From assembly GCA_900299025.1 (NCBI GenBank), contig OMIE01000067.1, positions 1 through 64,000 of the forward strand: 64,000 nucleotides of DNA. Direction: 5' to 3'. Positions 24,258 through 32,711 of the stretch are shown one piece after another (within the stretch, counting starts at the first letter, position 1; every line of letters begins with the position of its first letter). The stretch is from Burkholderiaceae bacterium (lineage in GTDB: Bacteria; Pseudomonadota; Gammaproteobacteria; Burkholderiales; Burkholderiaceae_E). The notes under the pieces are model-generated. The model was given only the letters and a program-made list of their open reading frames with translations. It searched no databases and was not told where the DNA came from. Made by a program: the position numbers and the translations under genes.

Positions 24258-25355
24258 ATGTCATTTCCAATCACCGGTGAATTCTTAACGCTTCATGAAA
24301 TTGTCCGCAAGGCAAGGCAAAACCTCAATGAGAATCACTGGCAATATATAGTGGGTGGTACCGAGACCGAGGCAACACTGCGCCGCAACCGTTGGTCGAT
24401 TGATCGGCTGGCTTTGCGGCCTCGAGTACTTCGCGATGTCAGCAAAGTGGACCCAGGCATAGACTGGTTCGGACAGCGCTTGAATTTACCTATTGTTTTT
24501 GCACCGGTCGGTGGATTAGAGCATTTCTGGGAGACAGGGCCTTTACCAGTTACCCAAGCGGCCGGTGAGTTTGGGGTGGCTCATATGCTGAGCTCGGTTT
24601 GTGCGTGTGACTTTGCTCAAGTTGCCGCTGCCTCGCCGGAGGCTTTAAAAATTTTCCAGCTTTATGTTCACGGTGATTCGCAATGGGTTGACGAGATTGC
24701 CGATCGGGTCATTGGTCTTGGCTTTAGCCAGTTCTGCCTCACGGTAGACAGCGCGGTCTATAGTCGTCGTGAGCGCGATCTAGCCCAGCGCAATATAAGG
24801 CGTGCCAATGTGCCGGGCCGCGAATGGCAGGCAAGATTGACTTGGAATGATGTGATGCGAATTCGCAAGCGCCTTAAGGTGCCGCTCATGCTTAAAGGTA
24901 TAGCGACTGCTGAAGACGCAAGGATTGCGCTTGATCATGGTATCGATGTGATTTATGTATCGAATCATGGCGGCCGCCAACTTGATCAAGGTCAGGGGGC
25001 CATGGAGGTTTTGCCAGAGATTGTCAAGGCTGTCGACGCTAAGGCTAAGATAATTATCGATGGCGGGTTTTGTCGTGGAACCGATGTCGTCAAGGCTGTC
25101 GCTGCAGGTGCTGATATGGTCGCTATGGGCCGCATGCAATGTATCGCGCTTGCTGCGGGCGGCAAGTCAGCCCTGGTTCGTATGCTCGAATTAGTCGATG
25201 CTGAAATTCGTATAGCGATGGCTCTTTGCGGCGTCAACACACTTGCTGAGCTCAATCCGAGTTATTTGTGCCCAAGTGAGCCGGTTCTTGCCCCACATAC
25301 CTGGGGTGCTTTTCCGCTCCTTGACGACAGCCTTGCCTTTCAGCGTAAGTCTTAA
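24258..25355 (+). CDS. FMN-dependent alpha-hydroxy-acid oxidase/dehydrogenase
   Basis: A 365-residue TIM-barrel flavoenzyme. WQYIVGGTETEATLRRN and RLALRPRVLRDVS match the family N-terminus; LPIVFAPVGG, IFQLYVHGD, CLTVDSAVYSRRERD, LMLKGIATAEDARIALDHGIDVIYVSNHGGRQLD and IIIDGGFCRGTDVVKAVAAGADMVAMGR give the FMN site, the catalytic His (SNHGGRQ) and the substrate Arg. It oxidises 2-hydroxy acids such as lactate or mandelate to 2-oxo acids; which one is not determined. It is downstream of the small barrel-protein gene and convergent with the acyl-CoA ligase gene. Confidence 0.92.
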   Translation: MSFPITGEFLTLHEIVRKARQNLNENHWQYIVGGTETEATLRRNRWSIDRLALRPRVLRDVSKVDPGIDWFGQRLNLPIVFAPVGGLEHFWETGPLPVTQAAGEFGVAHMLSSVCACDFAQVAAASPEALKIFQLYVHGDSQWVDEIADRVIGLGFSQFCLTVDSAVYSRRERDLAQRNIRRANVPGREWQARLTWNDVMRIRKRLKVPLMLKGIATAEDARIALDHGIDVIYVSNHGGRQLDQGQGAMEVLPEIVKAVDAKAKIIIDGGFCRGTDVVKAVAAGADMVAMGRMQCIALAAGGKSALVRMLELVDAEIRIAMALCGVNTLAELNPSYLCPSEPVLAPHTWGAFPLLDDSLAFQRKS

Positions 25356-25376
25356 ACGACACGGCATTCATCAACT

Positions 25377-25391
25377 TGCATGCATGCATGC
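25377..25391. repeat. Short TGCA tetranucleotide repeat
   Basis: Three and three-quarter copies of the self-complementary unit TGCA lie in the 87-base convergent gap between the hydroxy-acid-oxidase and acyl-CoA ligase genes. The gap holds no clear terminator hairpin with a T-run. The repeat is too short to assign a role. Confidence 0.5.
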
Positions 25392-25442
25392 GGATCAACA
25401 TGCATCGACATCGATGGCTTGGGATGATGTTGCCAGGGTGCC

Positions 25443-27170
25443 CTAAGATCCAGCCGGGAGCTGCGCTTCAAGCACTAGCCTAAGTTGTCGCTTGAGTAAC
25501 TTGCCGTTTGCATTGCGCGGTAAGGCCTCTGGGTACAGCAGGATCGACTCGGGTACTTTGTAATCGGCTAGCTTTTGTCTGCAATGCTTGGTGATTGCCT
25601 CAATTACCTCCGATTGCTTAGCAAGGTTATCGCTTTGAAGATCGGGGGCGTAGATCACTGCATGGACTCGCTCGCCTAAAACCGGGCAAGGTCGTGAGAT
25701 GACGGCAGCTTCGATAATGCCGCTATAGCTCATCAAACAATGCTCAACCTCAACTGAAAATATTTTATAACCACCACGGTTAATCATATCTTTGAGTCGG
25801 TCGTGGATATAAACAAAGCCTTCAGCATCGATGGACCCAAGGTCGCCAGAATGCCAAAAGCCATCCGTAAAGTTAGCGCCGTTAGCCTCAGGATTATTCC
25901 AGTAGCCAGGAATCACCATCGGGCCTCGTATCCACAGTTCGCCGCTTTCACCGGCAGGAAGGACTTCACCTCGGTCGTTGACCACCCTCACCTCGGCACA
26001 TGGCAAGACAAAACCAACAGAATCGGCATGAGCGCGCGTATGAATGGCTGGCATGATGGTTGTAGGCGAGCATGTCTCAGTGGCGCCGTAGGCGTTCATT
26101 AGCTGTAATCCTGGCAGGCGGGAGGCCAATTCATCGATGGTCGACACCGGCATGGGAGCGCCGCCATAGCCGCCGACCCGCCAGTGACTTAAATCAAGCT
26201 GCTCGAAGTGATCATCCATGAGGCATAACTTGTACATGGCTGGAACCAGGATGCTGTACTCAACCTTCTCCCGAGCCGCAAGCTTGAGATAGTCTGCAGC
26301 TTTGAATTGCGACATGATGATGCTTGTGCCCGCGCAGCCGATCACGCTGGCGATATTTGCGATCAATCCAGTGACATGACTTGCTGGTACAGCAAGTATG
26401 GAGCGCACGCCGTCGCGAAGCGGCATGCAATACTGAAAATGCATAATCGAATGTATAACATTTAGATGACTGAGCATGGCACCTTTGGGCTTGCCGGTGG
26501 TCCCTGAGGTGTAAAGGATGAATGCACAAGCTTCCTCGTTGACCTCAGCAGGCGCGATATCCTCGGCAAGTAGGTCTTGCTCACGGCCTTCGCTCAAAGC
26601 ATCAAGGTGCTGATCAGTGTGAAAACGAAAGTCCGAGCTAGCGGCATCGTTGAGACCATATACAAACGATAGGGCATGCAGCGTTGGCTCGTTGGCAAGA
26701 TAATTGCGAAGGTCTTCGATGACCTGGCTTAAGCAATCATCGATAAGCACAGCGCTGGCCTCGCATTGATGAATGATGTAAATCAGGCCACTAGCTTGTT
26801 CGCGAATGCTGACTGGAACCGCGATGGCGGCAATACGTTGTAGCGCTAGCATGATCACAACAAACTCGATGCGGTTAGCAATTTGCATCACCACCCGATC
26901 CCCAGCTTTGATGCCGATGGCTTGAAAGCGTCGCGCTGACCGCATGACGAGTCTGCGCAAATCCTGATAGCTGATGCGATGTGCATCGTGCACAAGCGCC
27001 TCGCGATGCGGATATAAACGACAGGCGCGTTCAAATAAACGATCAAGCGATTGGGCTCGATCACCAAAGCAATTCACTACCCGATCCCCAAAATGGGATT
27101 CAGGGCGAATCGGGGGAAGGGCACAGCTACTCCAGTGCGTCATCGTTGCGGTTTGCATTGCTTTACTCAT
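25443..27170 (-). CDS. Acyl-CoA synthetase (AMP-forming)
   Basis: A 575-residue adenylate-forming ligase. The P-loop FILYTSGTTGKPKGAMLSH, GGYGGAPMP, the A5 motif MNAYGATETCSPT, A7/A8 (FWHSGDLGSIDAEGFVYIHDRLKDMINRGGYK region) and the C-terminal catalytic Lys in NANGKLLKR are all present. It activates a carboxylic acid to an acyl-AMP and then an acyl-CoA in the cytoplasm. It lies 54 bases downstream of the ammonia-lyase/hydrolase fusion gene on the same strand, so it may activate a carboxylate formed by that pathway. The acid cannot be inferred. Start ATG 27170; a further in-frame ATG lies at 27143. Confidence 0.9.
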   Translation of the reverse strand: MSKAMQTATMTHWSSCALPPIRPESHFGDRVVNCFGDRAQSLDRLFERACRLYPHREALVHDAHRISYQDLRRLVMRSARRFQAIGIKAGDRVVMQIANRIEFVVIMLALQRIAAIAVPVSIREQASGLIYIIHQCEASAVLIDDCLSQVIEDLRNYLANEPTLHALSFVYGLNDAASSDFRFHTDQHLDALSEGREQDLLAEDIAPAEVNEEACAFILYTSGTTGKPKGAMLSHLNVIHSIMHFQYCMPLRDGVRSILAVPASHVTGLIANIASVIGCAGTSIIMSQFKAADYLKLAAREKVEYSILVPAMYKLCLMDDHFEQLDLSHWRVGGYGGAPMPVSTIDELASRLPGLQLMNAYGATETCSPTTIMPAIHTRAHADSVGFVLPCAEVRVVNDRGEVLPAGESGELWIRGPMVIPGYWNNPEANGANFTDGFWHSGDLGSIDAEGFVYIHDRLKDMINRGGYKIFSVEVEHCLMSYSGIIEAAVISRPCPVLGERVHAVIYAPDLQSDNLAKQSEVIEAITKHCRQKLADYKVPESILLYPEALPRNANGKLLKRQLRLVLEAQLPAGS

Positions 27171-27224
27171 GCACTTAGTCGGTGATTCATGGTTGGGTTG
27201 GAATGCGGATGAGGTTCGCCGATC

Positions 27225-29375
27225 TCAGTCAACCTCACAGAGCTCGCGCAGGAGCGCGTAGAGTAATTGCAAACCTGCATCAATAGCTTCAGCGTGGCTG
27301 TAATCGGCAGGGTTATGACTGAGTCCTCTAGCGCTCGATATAACAATCATGGCAGTCGGGCATACGCGCGCGAGGATTTGGGCATCATGGCCTGCCCCAT
27401 AGATGATTCGCTGATAAGTAAGTCGATGTGCTTGCGCTAAACGTTCTATGCTGTTGATCAAATCAAGATCGAATGCCACAGGTATTGGGGTCGTACCAGC
27501 ATGGTTAGACTGACCAACGATTTCCAGGCCTTGCCAGGAAATGCCTTCAACCCCTTCAACCCCTTGAACCCCTTGAACCACGCCAATTTGACAGCCCGCC
27601 TGCTCGAGAATCGGCCCGTGTGCCATATGCAGTTCAATGAATGCTTTCGCTTTGATGTGACCGGGCTTGCATGGGCCTGCATAGCCGATCCTGGCGAGTT
27701 CTTCGCCGAGTAATGAGCCGTCGACGCCCACAACGCGAAGGGCTTGTTCGAGGGCCATGGCTTGAGCAAAGACAAGAGAACCCAGCATGTCAGGTCCATA
27801 GCGTGCACCCTCGTCATTGGTGAAGGCGCACACGACTAAGGACCGGCGCGGCTTGATCCCCGCCGCCTGCATGCACCGAATGATCTCTAAGCCAGCGAGA
27901 ACGCCAAGACATCCGTCATCGCGACCAACTGTTCTCACGGTGTCGATCTGAGATCCAGTCATGATCGGGTCGAGTTCGGGTTCGGCACCTTCAAAGATGC
28001 CGAATAGATTGCCGATCTGGTCGATTTGTACATTTAAATCGAGGGACTTCATCACGTCGACAAGCCAATCCCGGCCGATCCGATCTTGATCGGTTAGGGC
28101 AAGTCTGGCGCATGCCCCATCGTCTTGTAAGCCGATCTGGGCAAGTGCATGAAGCTGCTCTAAAAGATAGTCTGTTCTAGGTTGGGGAGGCTGGTGGATG
28201 ATTGCTCGATAGATCTCCGGATCAGTATTTCCTTCACTACCAATAATCAGAACACGTGAATGAGCGTCAAGACCAAGCACTTGGGCAAGATGGGGCATCG
28301 CCTGACTGGCTTGCAAGAGTGCGAGACCTGCTGCCCCGGTCTCGCCTGAAATCACCGAGGGGTCACTGCTCTCGCCTCGGTGGAGCGATCTCATCGCTTC
28401 GCGGACATCGTCCTCGCAGACCACACATGCATCGTCCGCGGCACGGCTCAATATCTGCCAGGCAATCGGTGATACTTCGCCGCAAGCAAGCCCCGCCATG
28501 ATGGTTTGCAGGGAGCCCGTGACCGCAACAGGATGCCCCGCGCTGATCGATTGAAAGTAGCAATCAGCAAGCATAGGCTCAACGAGAACAAACCGAGGTC
28601 GCTTTGTTCCCCAGCGATACCAGAAGTAAGCGCATAGCGAGGCTGCGAGTGCGCCAACGCCAGCTTGAACAACGACATGGCTTGGTGCTTCAGCCAACTG
28701 ATCACAAATCTCCTGCGCCATGAGTCCGTAGCCGTGCATCACTTTACACGGTATATCGATATAGCCTTGATAGCTTGTATCGGAAACCACATGCCAACAA
28801 TTCGCTTCAGCCTGACGTTGAGCCTCGCGGACCGAATCGTCATAATTGCCTTTAACCCGGGAAACTTTGGCTCCAAAGGCCGCTATAGCCTCGCACCGCG
28901 CTTGGCTGACCGTCTCATGAACAAAGATGACGCAGCTCGCGCCGAAAAGCTCAGCGCCCCATGCGACCGATCGACCGTGATTGCCGTCTGTGGCGCAACA
29001 TACCGTGATAGCCTTAGCTGCTTTTCTGGTTGCTTGATCAGTCCAAAGTAAAGAACCATCGCCTAATTGCAGCTTTTCTCGAAGTAGTGCATAAACAGCA
29101 TAAGCACCACCAAGTGCTTTAAAGCTGCCGAGGCCAAATCGGGCCGATTCATCCTTGTAAAAGACTTCTCCAAGTCCTAACCGCCCGGCCTGTCCCGAAA
29201 GATGATGTAAAGGGCTTGGCGTGTAAGCAGGCCAAGTCTTAATGGTTTGAGCGGCGACTGCGAAGCCCTGAGGGTTGATGTGCTCGCTAGGCAGGTCGTC
29301 AGCAATCAGTCGATTGGCAACAAAGCCTGCCCTGGGACTTCGAAAGCCCGCTCTTTCCAGCACGGCCAAACTCAC
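27225..29375 (-). CDS. Fusion: diaminopropionate ammonia-lyase plus degenerate M20-type amidohydrolase
   Basis: One 716-codon frame starting at GTG 29375. Residues about 20-395 are a PLP enzyme of the diaminopropionate ammonia-lyase family: KDESARFGLGSFKALGGAYAV with PLP Lys86, DGNHGRSVAWGAELFG and the phosphate-binding QAGVGALA. It would convert 2,3-diaminopropionate to pyruvate and ammonia. Residues about 401-716 match N-carbamoyl-amino-acid hydrolase/allantoate amidohydrolase (GNLFGIFEG, GVLAGLEIIR, NHAGTTP, GAGHDAQ, LSHNPAD). The hydrolase half looks impaired: the metal His of GSHLD is Gln476, HIEQGP reads HMAHGP, and about 100 residues of the lid/dimerisation domain between NHAGTTP (624-630) and GAGHDA (660-665) are absent. 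E. coli keeps ygeX and ygeY, of the same two families, as separate adjacent genes. A Bug gene lies upstream and an acyl-CoA ligase downstream. Confidence 0.85.
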   Translation of the reverse strand: MSLAVLERAGFRSPRAGFVANRLIADDLPSEHINPQGFAVAAQTIKTWPAYTPSPLHHLSGQAGRLGLGEVFYKDESARFGLGSFKALGGAYAVYALLREKLQLGDGSLLWTDQATRKAAKAITVCCATDGNHGRSVAWGAELFGASCVIFVHETVSQARCEAIAAFGAKVSRVKGNYDDSVREAQRQAEANCWHVVSDTSYQGYIDIPCKVMHGYGLMAQEICDQLAEAPSHVVVQAGVGALAASLCAYFWYRWGTKRPRFVLVEPMLADCYFQSISAGHPVAVTGSLQTIMAGLACGEVSPIAWQILSRAADDACVVCEDDVREAMRSLHRGESSDPSVISGETGAAGLALLQASQAMPHLAQVLGLDAHSRVLIIGSEGNTDPEIYRAIIHQPPQPRTDYLLEQLHALAQIGLQDDGACARLALTDQDRIGRDWLVDVMKSLDLNVQIDQIGNLFGIFEGAEPELDPIMTGSQIDTVRTVGRDDGCLGVLAGLEIIRCMQAAGIKPRRSLVVCAFTNDEGARYGPDMLGSLVFAQAMALEQALRVVGVDGSLLGEELARIGYAGPCKPGHIKAKAFIELHMAHGPILEQAGCQIGVVQGVQGVEGVEGISWQGLEIVGQSNHAGTTPIPVAFDLDLINSIERLAQAHRLTYQRIIYGAGHDAQILARVCPTAMIVISSARGLSHNPADYSHAEAIDAGLQLLYALLRELCEVD
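27543..27578 (-). repeat. Four tandem 9-base repeats inside the fusion gene
   Basis: On the plus strand the unit CCTTCAACC/CCTTGAACC occurs four times in a row, two of each version. It encodes VQG-VQG-VEG-VEG (residues about 600-611) just after GVV in the hydrolase half, where relatives have a single VQG. It is an in-frame expansion that could vary in copy number. Confidence 0.8.
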
Positions 29376-29415
29376 TGACGCTTATTCACTGACTTTTGTT
29401 CATCGGCTCTGTTCA

Positions 29416-30432
29416 TTAGTCGAGTTTGATACCAAGCTTGCCTGCTATGTCAATCCAGACTGCGCTTTCTTCCTTCCAGCGTTTGCGACTTTCTTCGAGT
29501 GCTGTTGGCTTATTGGGAATCGCAAAGGCATCACGAATTGCAGCCATTCGCGGCGTTTCAGAAGCTTCTTGAATCGCTTCAGCCATTTTGACCACGATGT
29601 CTTGCGGTGTTGCCGCCGGTGCTACAAATGGAATCCATCCCTCGAGACCATAAACCGGCGCGGAAAAGCCCTGCTCGATGAACGTGGGTAGCTGAGGCAG
29701 CTTTGGGCAACGTAGATTACCGATGGCAGCGATCGCACGAATGCTTCCCTTTCCTAGATAATTATTGATGCCAAGAAAACTGCCCATCGCCGCTTGAACC
29801 TGGCCCGTACTGGCATCAACCCACATCGGTGTTTCACCGCGATAGTGAACTGGCGTAAGCTTCGCCGAAGCACGTTCGTTTAAGTCATTAATCACCATAT
29901 GCGGCCAGGATCCTGCTCCGTAAGTGCCATAAGCGGCGGGTTTGTTGCGGCTCATCTCGACAAATTCCCTCACGTCCTTCACACCGAGCGAGGAAGGTAC
30001 ACCCATAATCAGAGCGCCACTGGGAAAGAGCGAAATTGGCGTAAAGTCACGCTCGCCCTGATAAGGCATTTTCGTATAAAGCACCTTCGCATGCCACATG
30101 GGGGTGGAGGTTGTGATCAGAAATGTATAACCATCTGCTGGTGCTTTCGCAACCGCATCAGCGCCGATGAGACCGCCCGCGCCGGGCCGGTTTTCGACGA
30201 CGAATGATTGACCGAATTTTTTGGAAAAAAACTCAGCATAGGCTCTCGCATAAGAGTCGGTGAGCCCCCCTGGCGGAAAGTTACAGACAATTTTCACCGT
30301 CTGCTTGCTCGGCCAGCTCGCTTGAGCAAAGACCAGAGGACTAAGAGAAGCGCTAGCGATTGCGCAAGTACCGGAAAGTCCCTGCTTTAGGATGGCGCGG
30401 CGTCGGTTAAAGTCTCGATGGTCCATTTGCAT
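29416..30432 (-). CDS. Bug/TctC-family periplasmic solute-binding protein
   Basis: A 338-residue protein from ATG 30432, preceded by AAGGGAGAC. The N-terminus has a twin-arginine-like NRRRAILKQG followed by a hydrophobic segment ending VFAQA. The mature part shows IVCNFPPGGLTDSYAR, FVVENRPGAGGLIGADAVAKAPADGYTFL and LPTFIEQGF, typical of Bug receptors. It lies 40 bases upstream of the ammonia-lyase fusion gene and probably shares its transcript, so its ligand may be the amino-acid-like substrate of that pathway. No TctA/TctB partner is adjacent. Confidence 0.88.
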   Translation of the reverse strand: MQMDHRDFNRRRAILKQGLSGTCAIASASLSPLVFAQASWPSKQTVKIVCNFPPGGLTDSYARAYAEFFSKKFGQSFVVENRPGAGGLIGADAVAKAPADGYTFLITTSTPMWHAKVLYTKMPYQGERDFTPISLFPSGALIMGVPSSLGVKDVREFVEMSRNKPAAYGTYGAGSWPHMVINDLNERASAKLTPVHYRGETPMWVDASTGQVQAAMGSFLGINNYLGKGSIRAIAAIGNLRCPKLPQLPTFIEQGFSAPVYGLEGWIPFVAPAATPQDIVVKMAEAIQEASETPRMAAIRDAFAIPNKPTALEESRKRWKEESAVWIDIAGKLGIKLD

Positions 30433-30438
30433 GTCTCC

Positions 30439-30456
30439 CTTGTTGTAATCAGCAAG
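30439..30456. promoter_or_regulatory. Inverted repeat in the divergent Bug/CoA-transferase region
   Basis: Arms CTTGTTG and CAGCAAG (6 of 7 positions complementary) flank TAAT in the 57-base gap between the divergent Bug gene and CoA-transferase gene. It touches the Shine-Dalgarno of the Bug gene. Position and symmetry suit a regulator site acting on both genes, but there is no second copy to support it. Confidence 0.3.
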
Positions 30457-30489
30457 TGTTTTGAGTGATGTCTATTTTGAGTTTAACCA

Positions 30490-31704
30490 ATGTTTTCAAA
30501 ATTGCATGAAGGCCTAGCCCGACGATCCTTTGATGCCGAAGCCCAAGGGCCGCTTGCCGATATTCGTGTCCTTGACCTGTCTCGATTGGTGGCAGGCAAT
30601 ATGCTTAGTCATGTTCTTGCCGATTTTGGTGCAGATGTGATTAAGGTCGAGCATCCGGAGGGGGGCGATGACTTACGAAAATGGCGTGAGCAGGGCCATG
30701 CTTTGCACTGGAAGCTATACGGGCGCAATAAACGTTCCTGGGCCCTGGACTTGCGTGAGCCGCAATCGCTCGACCGGCTCATAAGCATACTGCCCCACTG
30801 TCAAGTCTTGATTGAGAACTTTGTGCCCGGAGGCTTAGAAAAGTTAGGCTTGGAACCAGAGCGTCTTTGGACCGTAAATCCTGCACTAATCTTGGTGAGG
30901 ATCTCGGGCTGGGGGCAGGACGGGCCTTATGCCAAGCGTCCAGGCTTCGGTACGCTTGTTGAAGCCATGTCGGGCTTCGCCTACCTCAATGGATTTCCTG
31001 ATCGCCCACCCTCGCTGCCGCCGCTTGCGCTGGCAGATATGGTCGCTGGTCTGTATGGCGCATCAGCCGTGCAAACCGCCTTGCGCGTCGCTGAGAAAAC
31101 CGGCAAAGGCCAGTGCCTCGATCTATCCTTATTCGAGCCTATCCTGTCTGTGATCGCCTCAGAGGCCGCCAAATCTGCGCTCACAGGCCTTGCAACCCTA
31201 AGAGCCGGCAATCAGTCGAGCCACACCGCACCGCGCAATGTGTATCGCTGTGCAGATGGCGGCTTTCTTGCGCTTTCAGGATCGATGCAGTCGATGGCGA
31301 TGCGCTTGTTTGATGCTATCGATCGATCAGATTTAAAGACCGATCCGCGATTTATATCAAATGACGCTCGTGTCGAGCATCGCGACGCACTCGATGCGAT
31401 TCTGTCTGATTTTATAGGCTCAAAAACACTTGCAGAAAACCTAGCGCTATTCGAGCAGGCCAAGGTTACGGCCGGGCCCGTGTGTTCGGTGCTTGATCTG
31501 CTTGATCACCCCTATGTTGCGGGCCGAGAAAGCCTGGTGCGATTACCCGATGATGACTTGGGGGAGGTGGTCATGCATGAGGTCTTGCCACGTTTATCGC
31601 AAACACCAGGGGGGTTTCGAAGACCTGCCCCTACGCTTGGTCAGCATACGCAAGAAATTGAACAATGGCTTGAGTCGCTTGCTAATCAAAAGGAAGACAA
31701 ATGA
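30490..31704 (+). CDS. CaiB/BaiF (class III) CoA-transferase
   Basis: A 404-residue class III CoA-transferase. ADIRVLDLSRLVAGNMLSHVLADFGADVIKVEHP opens the fold, with NKRSWALDL, LIENFVPGGLEKLGL, ISGWGQDGPYAKRPGFG and the catalytic Asp in LALADMVAG. It moves CoA from a donor thioester to a free acid. The gene overlaps the CitE-type lyase gene by ATGA at 31701-31704. That pairing is known for succinyl-CoA:citramalate-type transferases followed by citramalyl-CoA or malyl-CoA lyases, so a small hydroxy-dicarboxylate is the likely acceptor (inference). No clear Shine-Dalgarno precedes ATG 30490, so the start is less certain. Confidence 0.9.
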   Translation: MFSKLHEGLARRSFDAEAQGPLADIRVLDLSRLVAGNMLSHVLADFGADVIKVEHPEGGDDLRKWREQGHALHWKLYGRNKRSWALDLREPQSLDRLISILPHCQVLIENFVPGGLEKLGLEPERLWTVNPALILVRISGWGQDGPYAKRPGFGTLVEAMSGFAYLNGFPDRPPSLPPLALADMVAGLYGASAVQTALRVAEKTGKGQCLDLSLFEPILSVIASEAAKSALTGLATLRAGNQSSHTAPRNVYRCADGGFLALSGSMQSMAMRLFDAIDRSDLKTDPRFISNDARVEHRDALDAILSDFIGSKTLAENLALFEQAKVTAGPVCSVLDLLDHPYVAGRESLVRLPDDDLGEVVMHEVLPRLSQTPGGFRRPAPTLGQHTQEIEQWLESLANQKEDK

Positions 31705-32711
31705 TGGAAGCAACACGAAACACGCCGGCGAATTCAACACAGAATGGACCGCTAATTCCAGCGCATAAGGCACAGCCGATTTCAGAGCATACGGCAATGC
31801 CGATTTGGCGATCAATTCTTTTTGTACCTGCAAGCAGTCCTCGCTTTATAGAAAGTGCAACCCGGCAAGCTGCTGATGTCTTACAAATCGATCTGGAAGA
31901 TAGTGTTTCACCCTCGGACAAGGCGTCTGCAAGGCTATCGGTACCGAAGATAGCCCAAGGGTTTACACAAGCTGGGAAGGAGGTGATTGTTCGTGTCAAT
32001 CGACCCTGGAGGCTGCTGCTTCGCGATTTGGAGGCTTCGGTCTGCGGGGCGGTTTCTGCGATCTCCCTCCCGAAGGTGCCTGATGCGGGCTTTATCAAGT
32101 CAGTTGCTGAGGTCTTGACTGAGCTTGAGTTTGAGCGGGGACTGCTTCAAGGCCACACAAGACTGATTGCGATGATTGAGGATCCCGAAGGCTTGCATCA
32201 TATTGATGCAATTGCTCAATCTCACACCCGCATGCTCGGATTGATCGTCGGAGCAGAGGATTTGGCCGTTTCAATGGGTATGGCGGTCAATGAAGATTCG
32301 CTCTATACCCCGAATATCATGGCACTAATGGCAGCGCGTCGTGCTGGACTTATGCCACTGGGGTTCATTGGTAGCGTTGCCGATTACAAAGATCAGAACG
32401 CCTTCCGCAAACGTATCGAACGTGCTCGGGCGCTAGGCTTTGAGGGAGCATTCTGCGTTCACCCTTCACAGGTGGCGATTATTAACGAAGGATTCGCGCC
32501 GCAGCCTGACGAAGTCGAACACGCTACGGGCCTTATGCTAGCCTTTGAAGAAGCTCAAAAGCAACGAAAAGCGGCCTTTGCGTACAAGGGCCGCATGGTG
32601 GATCTACCTGTCGTCGAGCAAGCAAGAAGGCTGCTTGCTAAGCATGAAAAGCTCAAGCAGCTTGAAAGATCCAGGGCCGCTCACTTTTCATCTTTTCCTG
32701 ATAAGCCTTGA
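31701..32711 (+). CDS. CitE-like CoA-ester lyase (HpcH/HpaI aldolase family)
   Basis: A 336-residue TIM-barrel lyase preceded by AAAGGAAG. The first ~35 residues are low in conservation. The core shows RSILFVPASSPRFIESA, LQIDLEDSVSPSDK, VIVRVNRPW, ISLPKVPDAG, IAMIEDPEGLHH, GLIVGAEDLAVSMGM and FCVHPSQVAIINEGF, including the acidic residues that bind Mg2+ and the Arg of the active site. Members cleave citramalyl-CoA, malyl-CoA or 3-hydroxy-3-methylglutaryl-type thioesters into acetyl- or propionyl-CoA plus a 2-oxo acid. It is translationally coupled to the CoA-transferase, whose product it probably cleaves. Its 3' end overlaps the convergent leuD-like gene by 59 bases. Confidence 0.88.
   Translation: MMEATRNTPANSTQNGPLIPAHKAQPISEHTAMPIWRSILFVPASSPRFIESATRQAADVLQIDLEDSVSPSDKASARLSVPKIAQGFTQAGKEVIVRVNRPWRLLLRDLEASVCGAVSAISLPKVPDAGFIKSVAEVLTELEFERGLLQGHTRLIAMIEDPEGLHHIDAIAQSHTRMLGLIVGAEDLAVSMGMAVNEDSLYTPNIMALMAARRAGLMPLGFIGSVADYKDQNAFRKRIERARALGFEGAFCVHPSQVAIINEGFAPQPDEVEHATGLMLAFEEAQKQRKAAFAYKGRMVDLPVVEQARRLLAKHEKLKQLERSRAAHFSSFPDKP

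Noticed and set aside
25377-25391. TGCA repeat as a possible CRISPR or integration site
   Set aside because: Only one short simple repeat without spacers, flanking direct repeats or integrase.
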